Made by a program: the position numbers and the translations under genes
Part shown: positions 8,450 to 16,941 of the stretch, in pieces
Position numbering within the stretch: position 1 is the first letter of the stretch
How the letters are laid out: each line of letters begins with the position of its first letter
The notes under the pieces: generated by a model
The model's input: only the letters and a program-made list of their open reading frames with translations
Told to the model about the DNA's origin: nothing
The model's database searches: none
Assembly: GCF_001476905.1 (NCBI RefSeq)
Contig: NZ_LDTE01000021.1
Span: forward strand, 1 to 63,110
Direction of reading: 5' to 3'
From: Sphingomonas sanguinis
Lineage (GTDB): Bacteria > Pseudomonadota > Alphaproteobacteria > Sphingomonadales > Sphingomonadaceae
Length of the DNA stretch: 63,110 bases

Positions 8450-9160
8450 TCAAGCCGCAGTTTGATCGGGCACGTCGGATGCCACTATCCACTTGCCGAA
8501 CAGCGCAAAGCCGCAGGACTTAGCAAGGGCAAGGGACGGGAGATTGTCGAGCTGACAACGATATTGCGGCTCGTATCCCTCTCCGCGGGAGAAGTCGCTG
8601 ATCGTCAGGATGACCGCGCGTGCAAATCCTCTTCCCCGAACGTGGGGAAGCGTCAGTACGCCCAGGTCCGCGACCGGGGCGTTTTCCCAAAGGCATGCGC
8701 TAGCGGCGCTGACTAATCGATCGCCGACAAAACAACCGAACACCGCCCAATGATCGGTTTCGACGAACGCATCGTCGCGGTCTTGCTCTGATGCATCGGC
8801 TTGGAACACCTCGAACGCGGCTCGATCCTCAATCGTGAGACGACGTGCGGCCGTTAATCTGCCCGGTACGACGTGTGTATCCGCGGGAAGGTAGAACAGA
8901 TAATCAGGATCGTGCAGGCTGACGCCACTGCGTGCCCACTGGTCCTGTATGTCGCCGATCGACATAACATCTGCCGCGTTGGGACCGATCCGGTCGACCA
9001 GCTCGGGCCGCAATACGGTTCGCACCGAGCCGTCCATGCCTTCCAGCATCATCGCCGGACGTTTGGGGTTCAGCTTTTCGCTGACCACCCACGTCGAGTT
9101 GCTTTCGCCAGAAAACGAATCATGCCAGTAATCGAGAACGGGCTTGGGGAAGTTCGTCAT
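8450..9160 (-). CDS. GNAT family N-acetyltransferase
   Basis: A 236-residue protein with a GNAT fold in its C-terminal half. The acetyl-CoA pyrophosphate loop reads TLPHVRGRGFARAVI (about 190), preceded by the strand VADLGVL and followed by LDNLPSLALAKSCGFALFG, which is the usual end of the domain. The N-terminal ~110 residues (with LEGMDGSVRTVLRPELVDRIG) are shared with larger GNAT proteins of this type. The substrate cannot be told. It is the only gene in this part of the island on the minus strand, lying between repeat copies D and E, which fits a module inserted in reverse. Confidence 0.85.
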   Translation of the reverse strand: MTNFPKPVLDYWHDSFSGESNSTWVVSEKLNPKRPAMMLEGMDGSVRTVLRPELVDRIGPNAADVMSIGDIQDQWARSGVSLHDPDYLFYLPADTHVVPGRLTAARRLTIEDRAAFEVFQADASEQDRDDAFVETDHWAVFGCFVGDRLVSAASACLWENAPVADLGVLTLPHVRGRGFARAVILTISDFSRGEGYEPQYRCQLDNLPSLALAKSCGFALFGKWIVASDVPDQTAA

Positions 9161-9199
9161 ACGGCGGCACTACCATAACGGCACGTCTCACCGGCAGCC

Positions 9200-9230
9200 C
9201 ACTTTCCCATTGGGATGGTATTTCGGGAAT
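9200..9230 (+). repeat. Island punctuation repeat, copy E (partial)
   Basis: A partial copy containing only the right half: CTTTCCCATTGGGATGGTAT followed by TTCGGGAAT. The left part is degenerate (AACGGCACGTCTCACCGGC upstream). It lies 40 bp upstream of the GNAT start codon. Confidence 0.6.
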
Positions 9231-9362
9231 TGACGTTGCTGCATTGCAGCGACATATATCTCTCCAAGGCGATGGATTTCCGCCGGGTCATTTGACCGAA
9301 CCGCCCTCGCAAGGGCCGATGATTCCTACCTGGCGCCTTTTCGCGACCGCCACGACCATGCC

Positions 9363-9857
9363 ATGTCGGTGGTTCCCTGGACGCTGATCCTGCTGCCGAT
9401 GGCGGCGCTGGTCGGGACATTGTGCGCGGCTTTTCTGTGGAGCCTCGATGCCGCCATACAGGCCCGCTTCGATTATCCCTGGCTGCTTACCTTCTGCCCG
9501 TGGGCGGGGCAGCCATCGCGCTTCTCTATCATCATACAGGGCGTTCGGTCGAAGCCGGCAATAACCTGATCTCTGAACAGATACATGAACCTGGGGGCGG
9601 CGTGCCGCTCCGTATGGCGCCGCTGGTTTTCCTCGGCACGATCGCGCCGCATCTGTTGGGCGGGTCGGCGGGACGCGAGGGAACCGCCGTGCAGCTCGGC
9701 GGCAGTCTTGCAAGTGCAATCGCCGGCCTGTTCCGTCTCGATGCATCCGGCATTCGCATCCTGTTGATGGCCGGCGTCGCGGCAGGCTTCGGCGCGGTGT
9801 TCGGCACGCCGCTGGCAGGCGCGGTGGTCGCCCTTGAAGTCTTGGCGCTCGCCCGCC
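9363..9857 (+). pseudogene. Fragment of a voltage-gated (ClC) chloride channel, frameshifted and 3'-truncated
   Basis: Bases 9363-9490 encode [22 protein letters not shown] change of frame near 9485-9495 then leads to [20 protein letters not shown] and [19 protein letters not shown]. Next comes [16 protein letters not shown] (GxExx filter region) and [24 protein letters not shown], all typical of one ClC subfamily. The frame shift breaks the protein, and homology stops near 9857, where an antisense integrase fragment begins. The missing C-terminal half would carry the rest of the pore. It is unrelated in sequence detail to the intact ClC gene at 37 kb. The 5' boundary is uncertain. Confidence 0.8.
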
Positions 9858-9960
9858 GTGTCGTTGGTCGCCAGCTTCGCCATAAGTGCCCCAATTTGAT
9901 CGTGCGGCAGGGATGCGAAGTGCTCGGGCTTCTTGGTCTGCCTGTTCAGTCCGGCCCGGA
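9850..9960 (-). pseudogene. Remnant of a phage/island-type tyrosine integrase
   Basis: On the minus strand this stretch reads [20 protein letters not shown], then [12 protein letters not shown]. This matches the segment just before the catalytic domain of P4-like integrases, which has the pattern HHAALP..., (F)MA-L. No catalytic R, H or Y residues are present; only about 40 codons survive. It lies exactly between the ClC and hydrolase fragments and marks an old integration or deletion event. Confidence 0.5.
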
Positions 9961-9989
9961 TCGAACGCATGGGAGCCTCGCCACCGCAG

Positions 9990-10594
9990 TAGCCTTTCGC
10001 ATAACCGCCAAGGGCGTCGCCTGCATTGTCTCCAAGTATCGCGCGCCGGGCGGCAACGACTTTTGGGACGACAAGACCCGGCGCCAGATCAGGCCCGCCA
10101 TACCCCGCGCGCTTCAGGACGCACAGCGGACCATCCGGCTGGTCCGGGCCAGGGCGAAGGAGCTGGGCATCGATCCGCGCCGTATCGGCGTACTGGGCAT
10201 GTCGGCGGGCGGCTATCTGGTTGCGCAGACCAGCAACATCCTGACGCCGACCTATCGACCGGTCGATGCGGTCGACCGGATCAGCAGCCGCCCCGATTTC
10301 GCGATCGCGCTCTATCCAGGGCATATCTGTCGCGATGACGCGACCTTTGACAAGACGTTGCCGGTCAGCGCCGCCGCGCCCCCGACCTTCATCGTCCAGG
10401 CCTGGGACGATCCCATCGATCCGGTGTGCAACAGTCTGATGTACGCCCGTGCGCTCGACAAGGCGGGGGTGTCGACCGAGCTCCATCTGTTCGCCAAGGG
10501 CGGCCACGCCTTTGCGATGCGCCATGCCGCCGAGCCGGTGGGCCTGTGGCCGCAGCTGGTCGAACGCTGGATGAGGCAGATCGGAATGCTTTGA
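9990..10594 (+). pseudogene. N-terminally truncated alpha/beta hydrolase (BD-FAE/esterase type)
   Basis: About 200 residues of an alpha/beta hydrolase related to secreted esterases/xylanase-associated BD-FAE proteins. Homology starts near [14 protein letters not shown]. It includes [20 protein letters not shown], the nucleophile elbow [11 protein letters not shown], the acid region [13 protein letters not shown] and the catalytic histidine in [11 protein letters not shown], so the triad is retained. The signal peptide, the first strands and the oxyanion HGG region are missing, replaced by the integrase fragment in another strand. The frame happens to be open through into the ClC fragment, but that fusion makes no structural sense. 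Probably non-functional. Confidence 0.65.
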
Positions 10595-10704
10595 ATCAGG
10601 TTTGCAACAAAATGACGGGTGGAACGTTGTTGTTGGTTGACTCAAATATTAACATGTCCCGTATAGCGCTCCCCTAGTCTTTCGATCGCATGGGAGCCGC
10701 GTAA

Positions 10705-13203
10705 GTGGCATCGACTATCAGGGCATGGGGGCTGGCGTTGCTGCTCCTCGCGGCGGGGCTGATGCCTCGTACGGCCCTGGCCGTACCTGTCGACCTGTAC
10801 CCGTCGATGTGTAGCGCCGTCTTGCCCGATGGAGCGACGGACGCGGCGGTTGAGCGCGCGCCGTACCGGTGCGGCACGGACGCCCCGAGCCGGGGCGAGC
10901 AATGGCTGTGGCTGCGGCTCGATCCGTCGGGACTGGCCGAGCTGCCCGGTGGATGGAGTCTGCTGGTCGATCAGACGCGTTTCGACCGGATCGCGGTACT
11001 GGCGCGGACCGATCGAGGGACGGTACGCCTGGTTCGGGCGGCATCGGAACTGCGGGATCACGGGGCCCCTGGCGGGCTGCTGAAATTCACCATTCCACCG
11101 CCGGGTCGCGAAGTGCGCGGCCTGTATATCGGTTTCCGGCACATCGACGACCTGTCGCTGATGCGCAAGATCATCGCCCGGCCGGGATCGACGCCGACCG
11201 ACGTGGACGTTGCCTGGCTGGTGCTGATCGGCCTGTTCGCCGGCACATTGTTGTCGGCGCTGCTGTACAATCTGGTCATCCACACGGGCAAGCGGCACCC
11301 GTTTCAGCGCTGGTATATCTTCTGGGTAACAGTGTCGCTGGCCTATGGCCTGACCTGGTCCAACACGGCGATGCTGGTGTTCCCGCAACTGGTGGGGCCG
11401 CTCGCGGTACGGTTGGACTTCGTGCTGGTCGGGCTGATGGTCGCGGGCGGCAACATGTTCTTGTTCGCGGTGGTCGAGCAGGGCGTGTTGCCGCGCTGGC
11501 TGATCTGCTGGGGGCGGTGGCTGGCGGCGGTCGGCGCAGTGCTGGGCTTCGTGGCGGCGGCTGACCAGTGGCTTCTCCCCGTGCTGACCGACCGGCTGCT
11601 CAACTATGCGATCGCCGGGACCGCCCTGTCGATCGCCCTATCCTGCGTCATCGCGGTGCGACGGGGCAGCCGAGTCATCTGGTTCTACATGATCGGCTGG
11701 GGACCGGTGATCTCGGTCTTCGTCGCGCGGCTGATCCGCAATCTGGGGTTCGCGCCGCAGAACGACCTGGTCGACATGGCGACCTTCGCCGCGCTCGCCT
11801 TCGAGGCGCTGGTCCTGTCGCTGGCGATCGCCGACCGGTTCCGCCTGATCCGGCAGGAACTGGACCAGGCCCGCCAGCGTCGCGAGGTCGACCTGGCCGA
11901 GGCCAAAGCGCTGCGCTCCGCCGCGCAGACCGATTTCCTGACCGGATTGGGCAACCGCGCCGCCTTTCAACAACAGGCGCAGGCGCTGATCGCGGACGCC
12001 AAGCCGTTCACCCTGTTCCTGATCGATGTCGATTATCTGAAAGACGTGAACGACCGGTTGGGCCATGCCAGCGGCGACATGCTGCTGCGCCATGTCGCGG
12101 TGGCGCTCGCGGGGGCGACTCGTCCCCTGGGCGATATGCGGGTCGCCAGGATCGGGGGGGACGAGTTCGTGATCCTGTGCCCCGGCGAACCCTTGATCGA
12201 GGCGGTGCTGGTCGAGGCGGTGTCCGCCATTCAGGGGGAATGCTGGAGCGCGGGCGATCCGGGTTGTACCCTGTCGTTCAGCATCGGTGCGGCGCGTTTC
12301 CCCGACGATGCCCCGGCGCTCGACCTGCTTTACCAGAATGCCGATCTGGCCCTGTACACCGCCAAGCGGCAGGGACGTGGCCGCTATATCCGCTACGACC
12401 CCGTGCAGCGCCGCCTGCGGGACCGGCAGCTGGCGGTCGTGGGCGAGGCGGAGGGCGCCTTGGCACGAGGTGAATTCTCACTCCATCTGCAACCCATCGT
12501 CACGCTGTCGAACGAGGCGGTGTGCGGTTACGAAGCGCTGTTGCGCTGGAACCATCCGCTGCACGGGCTGATGGCCCCGGACGATTTCGCCGATGTGCTG
12601 GTCGCAGAGCGGATCGGGCTGCGGATTCAGGACCATGTGCTGGACATGGCGCTGATCATGTTGCGCGATTCCGGCGAGCGGCTGGGGGTGCTGAGCGTCA
12701 ATTTCACCTCCGCCCAGCTGTCGGGACCGCGCGCGGCGCGCCTTGTGTTGGACCGGATGGCGCATCACGGCATCGCGCCCCAGCGGCTGTGCGTCGAGGT
12801 GACCGAGGGCGTGATGCTGGACCGCGCGGCGGACAGCATCCTGGCGAATCTGCGCGAACTGCACGATGCGGGCGTCAGCATCGCGCTCGACGATTTCGGC
12901 ACCGGCTATGCCTCGCTGGTCCATCTGCGCCAGTTGCCGGTCGACCGGATCAAGATCGATCGCTCCTTCGTCGCCGAACTCGACCAGCCCGAGGATGGGA
13001 CGTTCCCGATCGTCAGTGCGATCGTCGGGCTCGGCACCGGGCTGGGCAAAATGGTGGTGGCCGAGGGGATCGAATCCGAGGTCCAGGCCCTGCGGCTGCG
13101 CCAATTGGGATGCCAGCTGGGACAGGGCTTTCTCTATGGTCGCCCGACCCCGCACGCGGCCATGGCGGACGGCATGATCCTCCCGCTGGCCGCTACAGGC
13201 TAA
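10705..13203 (+). CDS. 7TMR-DISM membrane protein with GGDEF and EAL domains
   Basis: An 832-residue inner-membrane c-di-GMP enzyme. A signal peptide (1-26) is followed by a periplasmic sensory part (to about 165), seven membrane helices (about 170-375, 7TMR-DISM type), a short coiled linker, a GGDEF domain with intact RIGGDEF (482-488), and an EAL domain with intact YEALLRW (E610). The EAL metal and catalytic residues are all visible: VEVTEGVM, LDDFGTGYASL, KIDRSF and VAEGIES. Both cyclase and phosphodiesterase activity are therefore possible; no clear RxxD inhibitory site precedes GGDEF. The start is GTG. Its 3' end overlaps the convergent neighbour by 11 bp. Confidence 0.92.
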   Translation: MASTIRAWGLALLLLAAGLMPRTALAVPVDLYPSMCSAVLPDGATDAAVERAPYRCGTDAPSRGEQWLWLRLDPSGLAELPGGWSLLVDQTRFDRIAVLARTDRGTVRLVRAASELRDHGAPGGLLKFTIPPPGREVRGLYIGFRHIDDLSLMRKIIARPGSTPTDVDVAWLVLIGLFAGTLLSALLYNLVIHTGKRHPFQRWYIFWVTVSLAYGLTWSNTAMLVFPQLVGPLAVRLDFVLVGLMVAGGNMFLFAVVEQGVLPRWLICWGRWLAAVGAVLGFVAAADQWLLPVLTDRLLNYAIAGTALSIALSCVIAVRRGSRVIWFYMIGWGPVISVFVARLIRNLGFAPQNDLVDMATFAALAFEALVLSLAIADRFRLIRQELDQARQRREVDLAEAKALRSAAQTDFLTGLGNRAAFQQQAQALIADAKPFTLFLIDVDYLKDVNDRLGHASGDMLLRHVAVALAGATRPLGDMRVARIGGDEFVILCPGEPLIEAVLVEAVSAIQGECWSAGDPGCTLSFSIGAARFPDDAPALDLLYQNADLALYTAKRQGRGRYIRYDPVQRRLRDRQLAVVGEAEGALARGEFSLHLQPIVTLSNEAVCGYEALLRWNHPLHGLMAPDDFADVLVAERIGLRIQDHVLDMALIMLRDSGERLGVLSVNFTSAQLSGPRAARLVLDRMAHHGIAPQRLCVEVTEGVMLDRAADSILANLRELHDAGVSIALDDFGTGYASLVHLRQLPVDRIKIDRSFVAELDQPEDGTFPIVSAIVGLGTGLGKMVVAEGIESEVQALRLRQLGCQLGQGFLYGRPTPHAAMADGMILPLAATG

Positions 13204-14902
13204 GTCGGCGCCCGCACCGCGCCCGCTCGAACCACCAGATTAGGCCTGCCAGTGCGAGGAGGCCGAGCAGCCACGGCCAGGACGTACCGGGACGCGGCGA
13301 CGAACCATAAGCGGGGCGCATGTCCGCCCGTTCGCGGATCAGTGCCAGTGTTGCGTCGCGCCGTTCGGCCGCCGCCAGACCAAGCGGCAGGGTGGCGCGG
13401 ACATAGAAGGGCCACGCATCCTTGCCCCGCCGCAGCACATGCCATCCGCCAGCCCGGGGCCAATAGCCCGCGCAACCGGGTGTCGCGGGATCGGACAGCA
13501 GCCGCACGGCCTGCCCATTCGGCCTCACGAGCGTGTCGCCCGGCTGCAGCCCGCAAAGCGCGGTCCGCTCTCCCCGATGCGCCAGCGGATCGAAACGCGG
13601 TGACGGTGTATTCCCGGCCCGCGCCAGGGTAGCGATCATCCGGCTCCATAGCTCGCCATAGCTTTCGCCATGCCCGGCGATCACCAGACCGGCAGCGTCG
13701 GTGACCAGCCATACGCCGACCCGCCCGCGCCCCAGGGCCCGCCAGGCGGCCAGCTGCGCTCCGGTCGCATCGGCCAGCACCGTCTGGGCATCGCCCGCGC
13801 CGATCCGTGCGATGCGGCGCGTCAGGGTTGGCAGGGCCTTGCCGTCGTGGCCCAGCAACCGGACGGGCGCGGTGGCGACTCCGCCCGACAGGGGCAGGCC
13901 CAGGGCCGCGCCATAGCCCGACGGCACCGGCCCGGTGACGCGCAGCAAGACGCCCATGCCGCCGCGGACCGCCGCCGCGACCGCCGCCCGCTCGCCCGCG
14001 CCAAGCCCCGCCCAGCGGCGTTCGTCCAGGATCAACAGGTCGACCTTTGCCAGTCCGCTGGCGGTCAGGGGCGGCATCGGATCGCCCAGATCCAGGCCTG
14101 CGCCCAGCGACACGCGGACGACCGGATTCAGCCCCGCATCACTCGCCCAGCGCCGCCAGAACTTCACCTCCGGCCCCGGCGCGCCGCCGAGCAGCGTCAC
14201 GCGCAGGCTGGGTTCGGTGGCGGTCCAGACGGGGATGTCCGTGTCGGACACGGCTTCGCCGCGCGGACCCCGACTGCGCAGGCGAAACAAGGCCACGCCG
14301 GGCACGCGCGCGCGCCCCTCCAGCGTGAACCGGCCTTCGCCATCGAGCGGCGCGGCGGCGATCTTCGCGCCCGCCGGATCGAGCAACTCGACGCTGCCCC
14401 CGCCCTCGACCTGGCCCGACACGCGGAACATGCCGCCCGGTGCGGTCCGATCCGGCGGGGTGAGCGCGACCAGTCCCGGCGGCAGCGGCAAGGGGGTGAA
14501 GGCGAGCGCCATACCCTGCGCCACAGGCCGGTCGCGCGCCTCCAGCCCTTCGCCCCGGATGCGCAGGCGGCGGATGCCGGGATGGCGGCGCAGCGCGGTG
14601 GCGAGGTCGGGGGCCTGTTCGATCCCACGTGGCCCCTCGGCTTCGGGCAGCGCGACCGTCTGCCCGCCAGCGGCCGTTCCGCCCCGGGTCAGAACGGTCA
14701 GTACGTCCGGCTCCGCAAGGCGTGTCGATGGCGGTGCCAGCGTCAGGTACAGCAGGACGGCCAGCGCGGGCTGGGCGAGCAGCAGCAGCGCGATGCGCCA
14801 GCCGCGTGAGCGCTCGCCCGCACGCCACTGCCGCCAGCCGAGGCGGACCCACGCCACCAGGACGGCCAGCGCCAGCAGGGCGGGCAGGATCATCGCGATC
14901 AT
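13193..14902 (-). CDS. Membrane-anchored protein closing the TldD/MoxR operon
   Basis: A 569-residue protein. Two hydrophobic helices sit near the N-terminus (MILPALLALAVLVAWVRL and IALLLLAQPALAVLLYLTL) and one at the C-terminus (WPWLLGLLALAGLIWWFERA). In between are a beta-rich region and a Rossmann-like region with KVDLLILDERRW and GMGVLLRVTGP, reminiscent of the glutamine-amidotransferase-like domain of BatA/aerotolerance membrane proteins, but without an obvious catalytic triad. The start at 14902 gives the ATGA four-base overlap with the DUF4175 gene upstream. Its role is unknown. It probably forms part of a membrane complex with the other products of this operon. Confidence 0.75.
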   Translation of the reverse strand: MIAMILPALLALAVLVAWVRLGWRQWRAGERSRGWRIALLLLAQPALAVLLYLTLAPPSTRLAEPDVLTVLTRGGTAAGGQTVALPEAEGPRGIEQAPDLATALRRHPGIRRLRIRGEGLEARDRPVAQGMALAFTPLPLPPGLVALTPPDRTAPGGMFRVSGQVEGGGSVELLDPAGAKIAAAPLDGEGRFTLEGRARVPGVALFRLRSRGPRGEAVSDTDIPVWTATEPSLRVTLLGGAPGPEVKFWRRWASDAGLNPVVRVSLGAGLDLGDPMPPLTASGLAKVDLLILDERRWAGLGAGERAAVAAAVRGGMGVLLRVTGPVPSGYGAALGLPLSGGVATAPVRLLGHDGKALPTLTRRIARIGAGDAQTVLADATGAQLAAWRALGRGRVGVWLVTDAAGLVIAGHGESYGELWSRMIATLARAGNTPSPRFDPLAHRGERTALCGLQPGDTLVRPNGQAVRLLSDPATPGCAGYWPRAGGWHVLRRGKDAWPFYVRATLPLGLAAAERRDATLALIRERADMRPAYGSSPRPGTSWPWLLGLLALAGLIWWFERARCGRRLSL

Positions 14903-16941
14903 CGGCCGGTCCCCCGCGCCAGTGCATCGAGATAGCGCGCGCCGCTTGCCCCCGCGCCATCGCGCCGGGCCGCGCCTACCGGCGGGCGGGGAAGCGCGCT
15001 CCAGACCAGGCCGCGCAACCGGACGCGGCACGGCTCGCACCCCGGATCGCGCCGCAACCGGTCGAGCGCATCGTCCCAGGCCAGCGGATCACCGACCCGC
15101 GCCCGGTTGGCCCGGAACCAGCGGGTCAGTGGCGTCAGGTTCGTCGCCACACCCGGTGTCCCATCGATTGCGGCCCAGGCCGCCACTGCCTCGCTATTGA
15201 TCGGCAGGGCGGACAACCCGGGATCAACCGGCGCGATATCGTCGCGCTTGCCGGTCAGGCGGCGGACTTCGTCGATCGGGGGCAGTTCGTTGCCGCCGAC
15301 TTTGGCGAGGAAGACGCGGGTCGCCTGTTGCACCTGCTTGATCAGTACCAGCGCGCGGTTGGCGAAGGGCAGGGCGCGGGCGGGCTCGCTACCGCGCAGC
15401 GCGCCTTCCGACTGCCACATCTGGTCGACCGCCTGGGTCAGGCGCGCGCGGGTTTCGGGGTCGAACAGGGTCGCGGCCTCGCCCTCGTCATGCTTGTGGC
15501 CGAAATCGCCCAGCACGTCATCGTCCTTGCCCAGCGTGGTGGGGGCGGGGTCGCTGGTGGGCAGTTCGGTATCGTGCATCTCATGCTCGCCGCCGAGGAA
15601 CTGGCCATAGCGCAGGCGGAGTGCGGCCTGATCCTCGCCGATCGCCAGGCTGCGCTGGCGGAACCGCTCGGGCGACAGGCGGCCGCGCTCACGGAGCAGC
15701 GCCTCGGTGTCGTTGATGACCTGTCGCTGGCTGCGCAAATAGGCGGGCAGGGTGGCGCGCAGCGCGCCGTCGATGCCGGTCCCCTCCGACACGGACGGGG
15801 GCAGGCGGCGCAGGATCAGGCTGGGGCTGCGCACGATATGCGGGCCGGGGTTGCGACCGTCGCGCACGGTCAGCTGTGCGACCAAATCGCCCGGACCGCT
15901 AAAGCCCAGCGCGGCGAGGTTGAGCGTCGTCGAAAAGCGCCGTTGCCTGGGATCGCCACTGCCCCGCAGGGTCAGGTGGTGCTCGCGAAAGCTGACATTC
16001 TCGCCCTCGCCCGCCGCGACGGTGATGGTCAGGTCGGCCTGGGCGGCGACGCCGTAATCGTCGGTCGCCTCGAAGACCAGCGGCCAGCCGCGCTGTCCCG
16101 CCGTGGCGATCGACAGGGTTTTGGCTGGCACGCGCACCGTCACCACGGGTGGTTGGTCGACGATCGCCTCGATCCGGTGGCGGCGGCTGGAGACGGGGGC
16201 GATGCGATAGAGCATCGAGGCGGTGAGGATCGTGCTCGCCCCCCAGCGTCCGCCCGTTCTGACAAGCGGAATCGCACCGCCGCCGAGGATGGCGAGCGAG
16301 GCACCGCTTGGCTGCGGCGCGAAGGCCAGCGTCCAGATCAGCCGCGATCCCTGCGGCACCCTGGCATCCAGCTCACCCAGATCGCGCGCGGGCAGGCCGG
16401 TATAGGCGGGCGGTACGACGCGCAAGCGCTGGCCGACCAGCCGGGCCATGCCGGGGGCGGTGGGTATTTCCTCGCCACTCGGCGCCAGAGTGTCCGCCGA
16501 CCGCTGCGTGGGCCAGACGAGCAGCGCGATGGGGATGGCAAGACCCAGCACCCAGGCCAGCGCCAGCATCCGTAGTGGTAGGGGAGTGCGCAGGTCTGGC
16601 GGAGCAACCGCTTCGATCCGCGCCTGCAACCGGTCGCGTTGCAGGACCTGCAGCGGGCCGAGCGTGGCGGGGGCGCTGAACAGCAGCTCGGCGCTATCCT
16701 CGAGATCGGGGCGCAGACCATTCCATGCGCGGATCAGCCAGGCGTGTGTCAGGCGCTGCGCATGGTGGCGGGCGATCAGAGCAGCCACGCCGACGGTCAG
16801 CAGGCCGAGGGTAATTGCCGCAACCGGCCCCGACCAGCGCAGCGCCGCCGCCGTCACGACTGCGACGACCGGCGCGGCGACCAGCATCACGATCAGCGCC
16901 GCGCGCCGTCGGGCGGGGCGGAGCCAGTCTTCCGCGATCAT
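14899..16941 (-). CDS. DUF4175 domain membrane protein
   Basis: A 680-residue protein with two N-terminal membrane helices (about 12-55) and a third near 120 (LALAWVLGLAIPIALLVW). A long periplasmic region follows, starting with the DUF4175-like LRVVPPAYTGLP and beta-rich segments. The C-terminal half is helical and charged (RSQRQVINDTEALLRERG, RFRQRSLAIGEDQAALR), suggesting a coiled structure. The frame is open four codons further upstream, but the start at 16941 overlaps the preceding stop in ATGA, like its neighbours. Function unknown; such proteins are found beside MoxR/DUF58/BatA genes. Confidence 0.8.
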   Translation of the reverse strand: MIAEDWLRPARRRAALIVMLVAAPVVAVVTAAALRWSGPVAAITLGLLTVGVAALIARHHAQRLTHAWLIRAWNGLRPDLEDSAELLFSAPATLGPLQVLQRDRLQARIEAVAPPDLRTPLPLRMLALAWVLGLAIPIALLVWPTQRSADTLAPSGEEIPTAPGMARLVGQRLRVVPPAYTGLPARDLGELDARVPQGSRLIWTLAFAPQPSGASLAILGGGAIPLVRTGGRWGASTILTASMLYRIAPVSSRRHRIEAIVDQPPVVTVRVPAKTLSIATAGQRGWPLVFEATDDYGVAAQADLTITVAAGEGENVSFREHHLTLRGSGDPRQRRFSTTLNLAALGFSGPGDLVAQLTVRDGRNPGPHIVRSPSLILRRLPPSVSEGTGIDGALRATLPAYLRSQRQVINDTEALLRERGRLSPERFRQRSLAIGEDQAALRLRYGQFLGGEHEMHDTELPTSDPAPTTLGKDDDVLGDFGHKHDEGEAATLFDPETRARLTQAVDQMWQSEGALRGSEPARALPFANRALVLIKQVQQATRVFLAKVGGNELPPIDEVRRLTGKRDDIAPVDPGLSALPINSEAVAAWAAIDGTPGVATNLTPLTRWFRANRARVGDPLAWDDALDRLRRDPGCEPCRVRLRGLVWSALPRPPVGAARRDGAGASGARYLDALARGTGR

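Noticed and set aside
815..9230. Integron attC sites at the island repeats
   Set aside because: Size and folding are similar, but the GTTRRRY and RYYYAAC core sites are absent and no integron integrase is present.
9422..10594. One 390-residue gene joining a ClC-like start and a hydrolase-like end
   Set aside because: The two halves belong to unrelated families, the ClC part is frameshifted upstream, and an antisense integrase fragment lies at the join. Treated as a scar.
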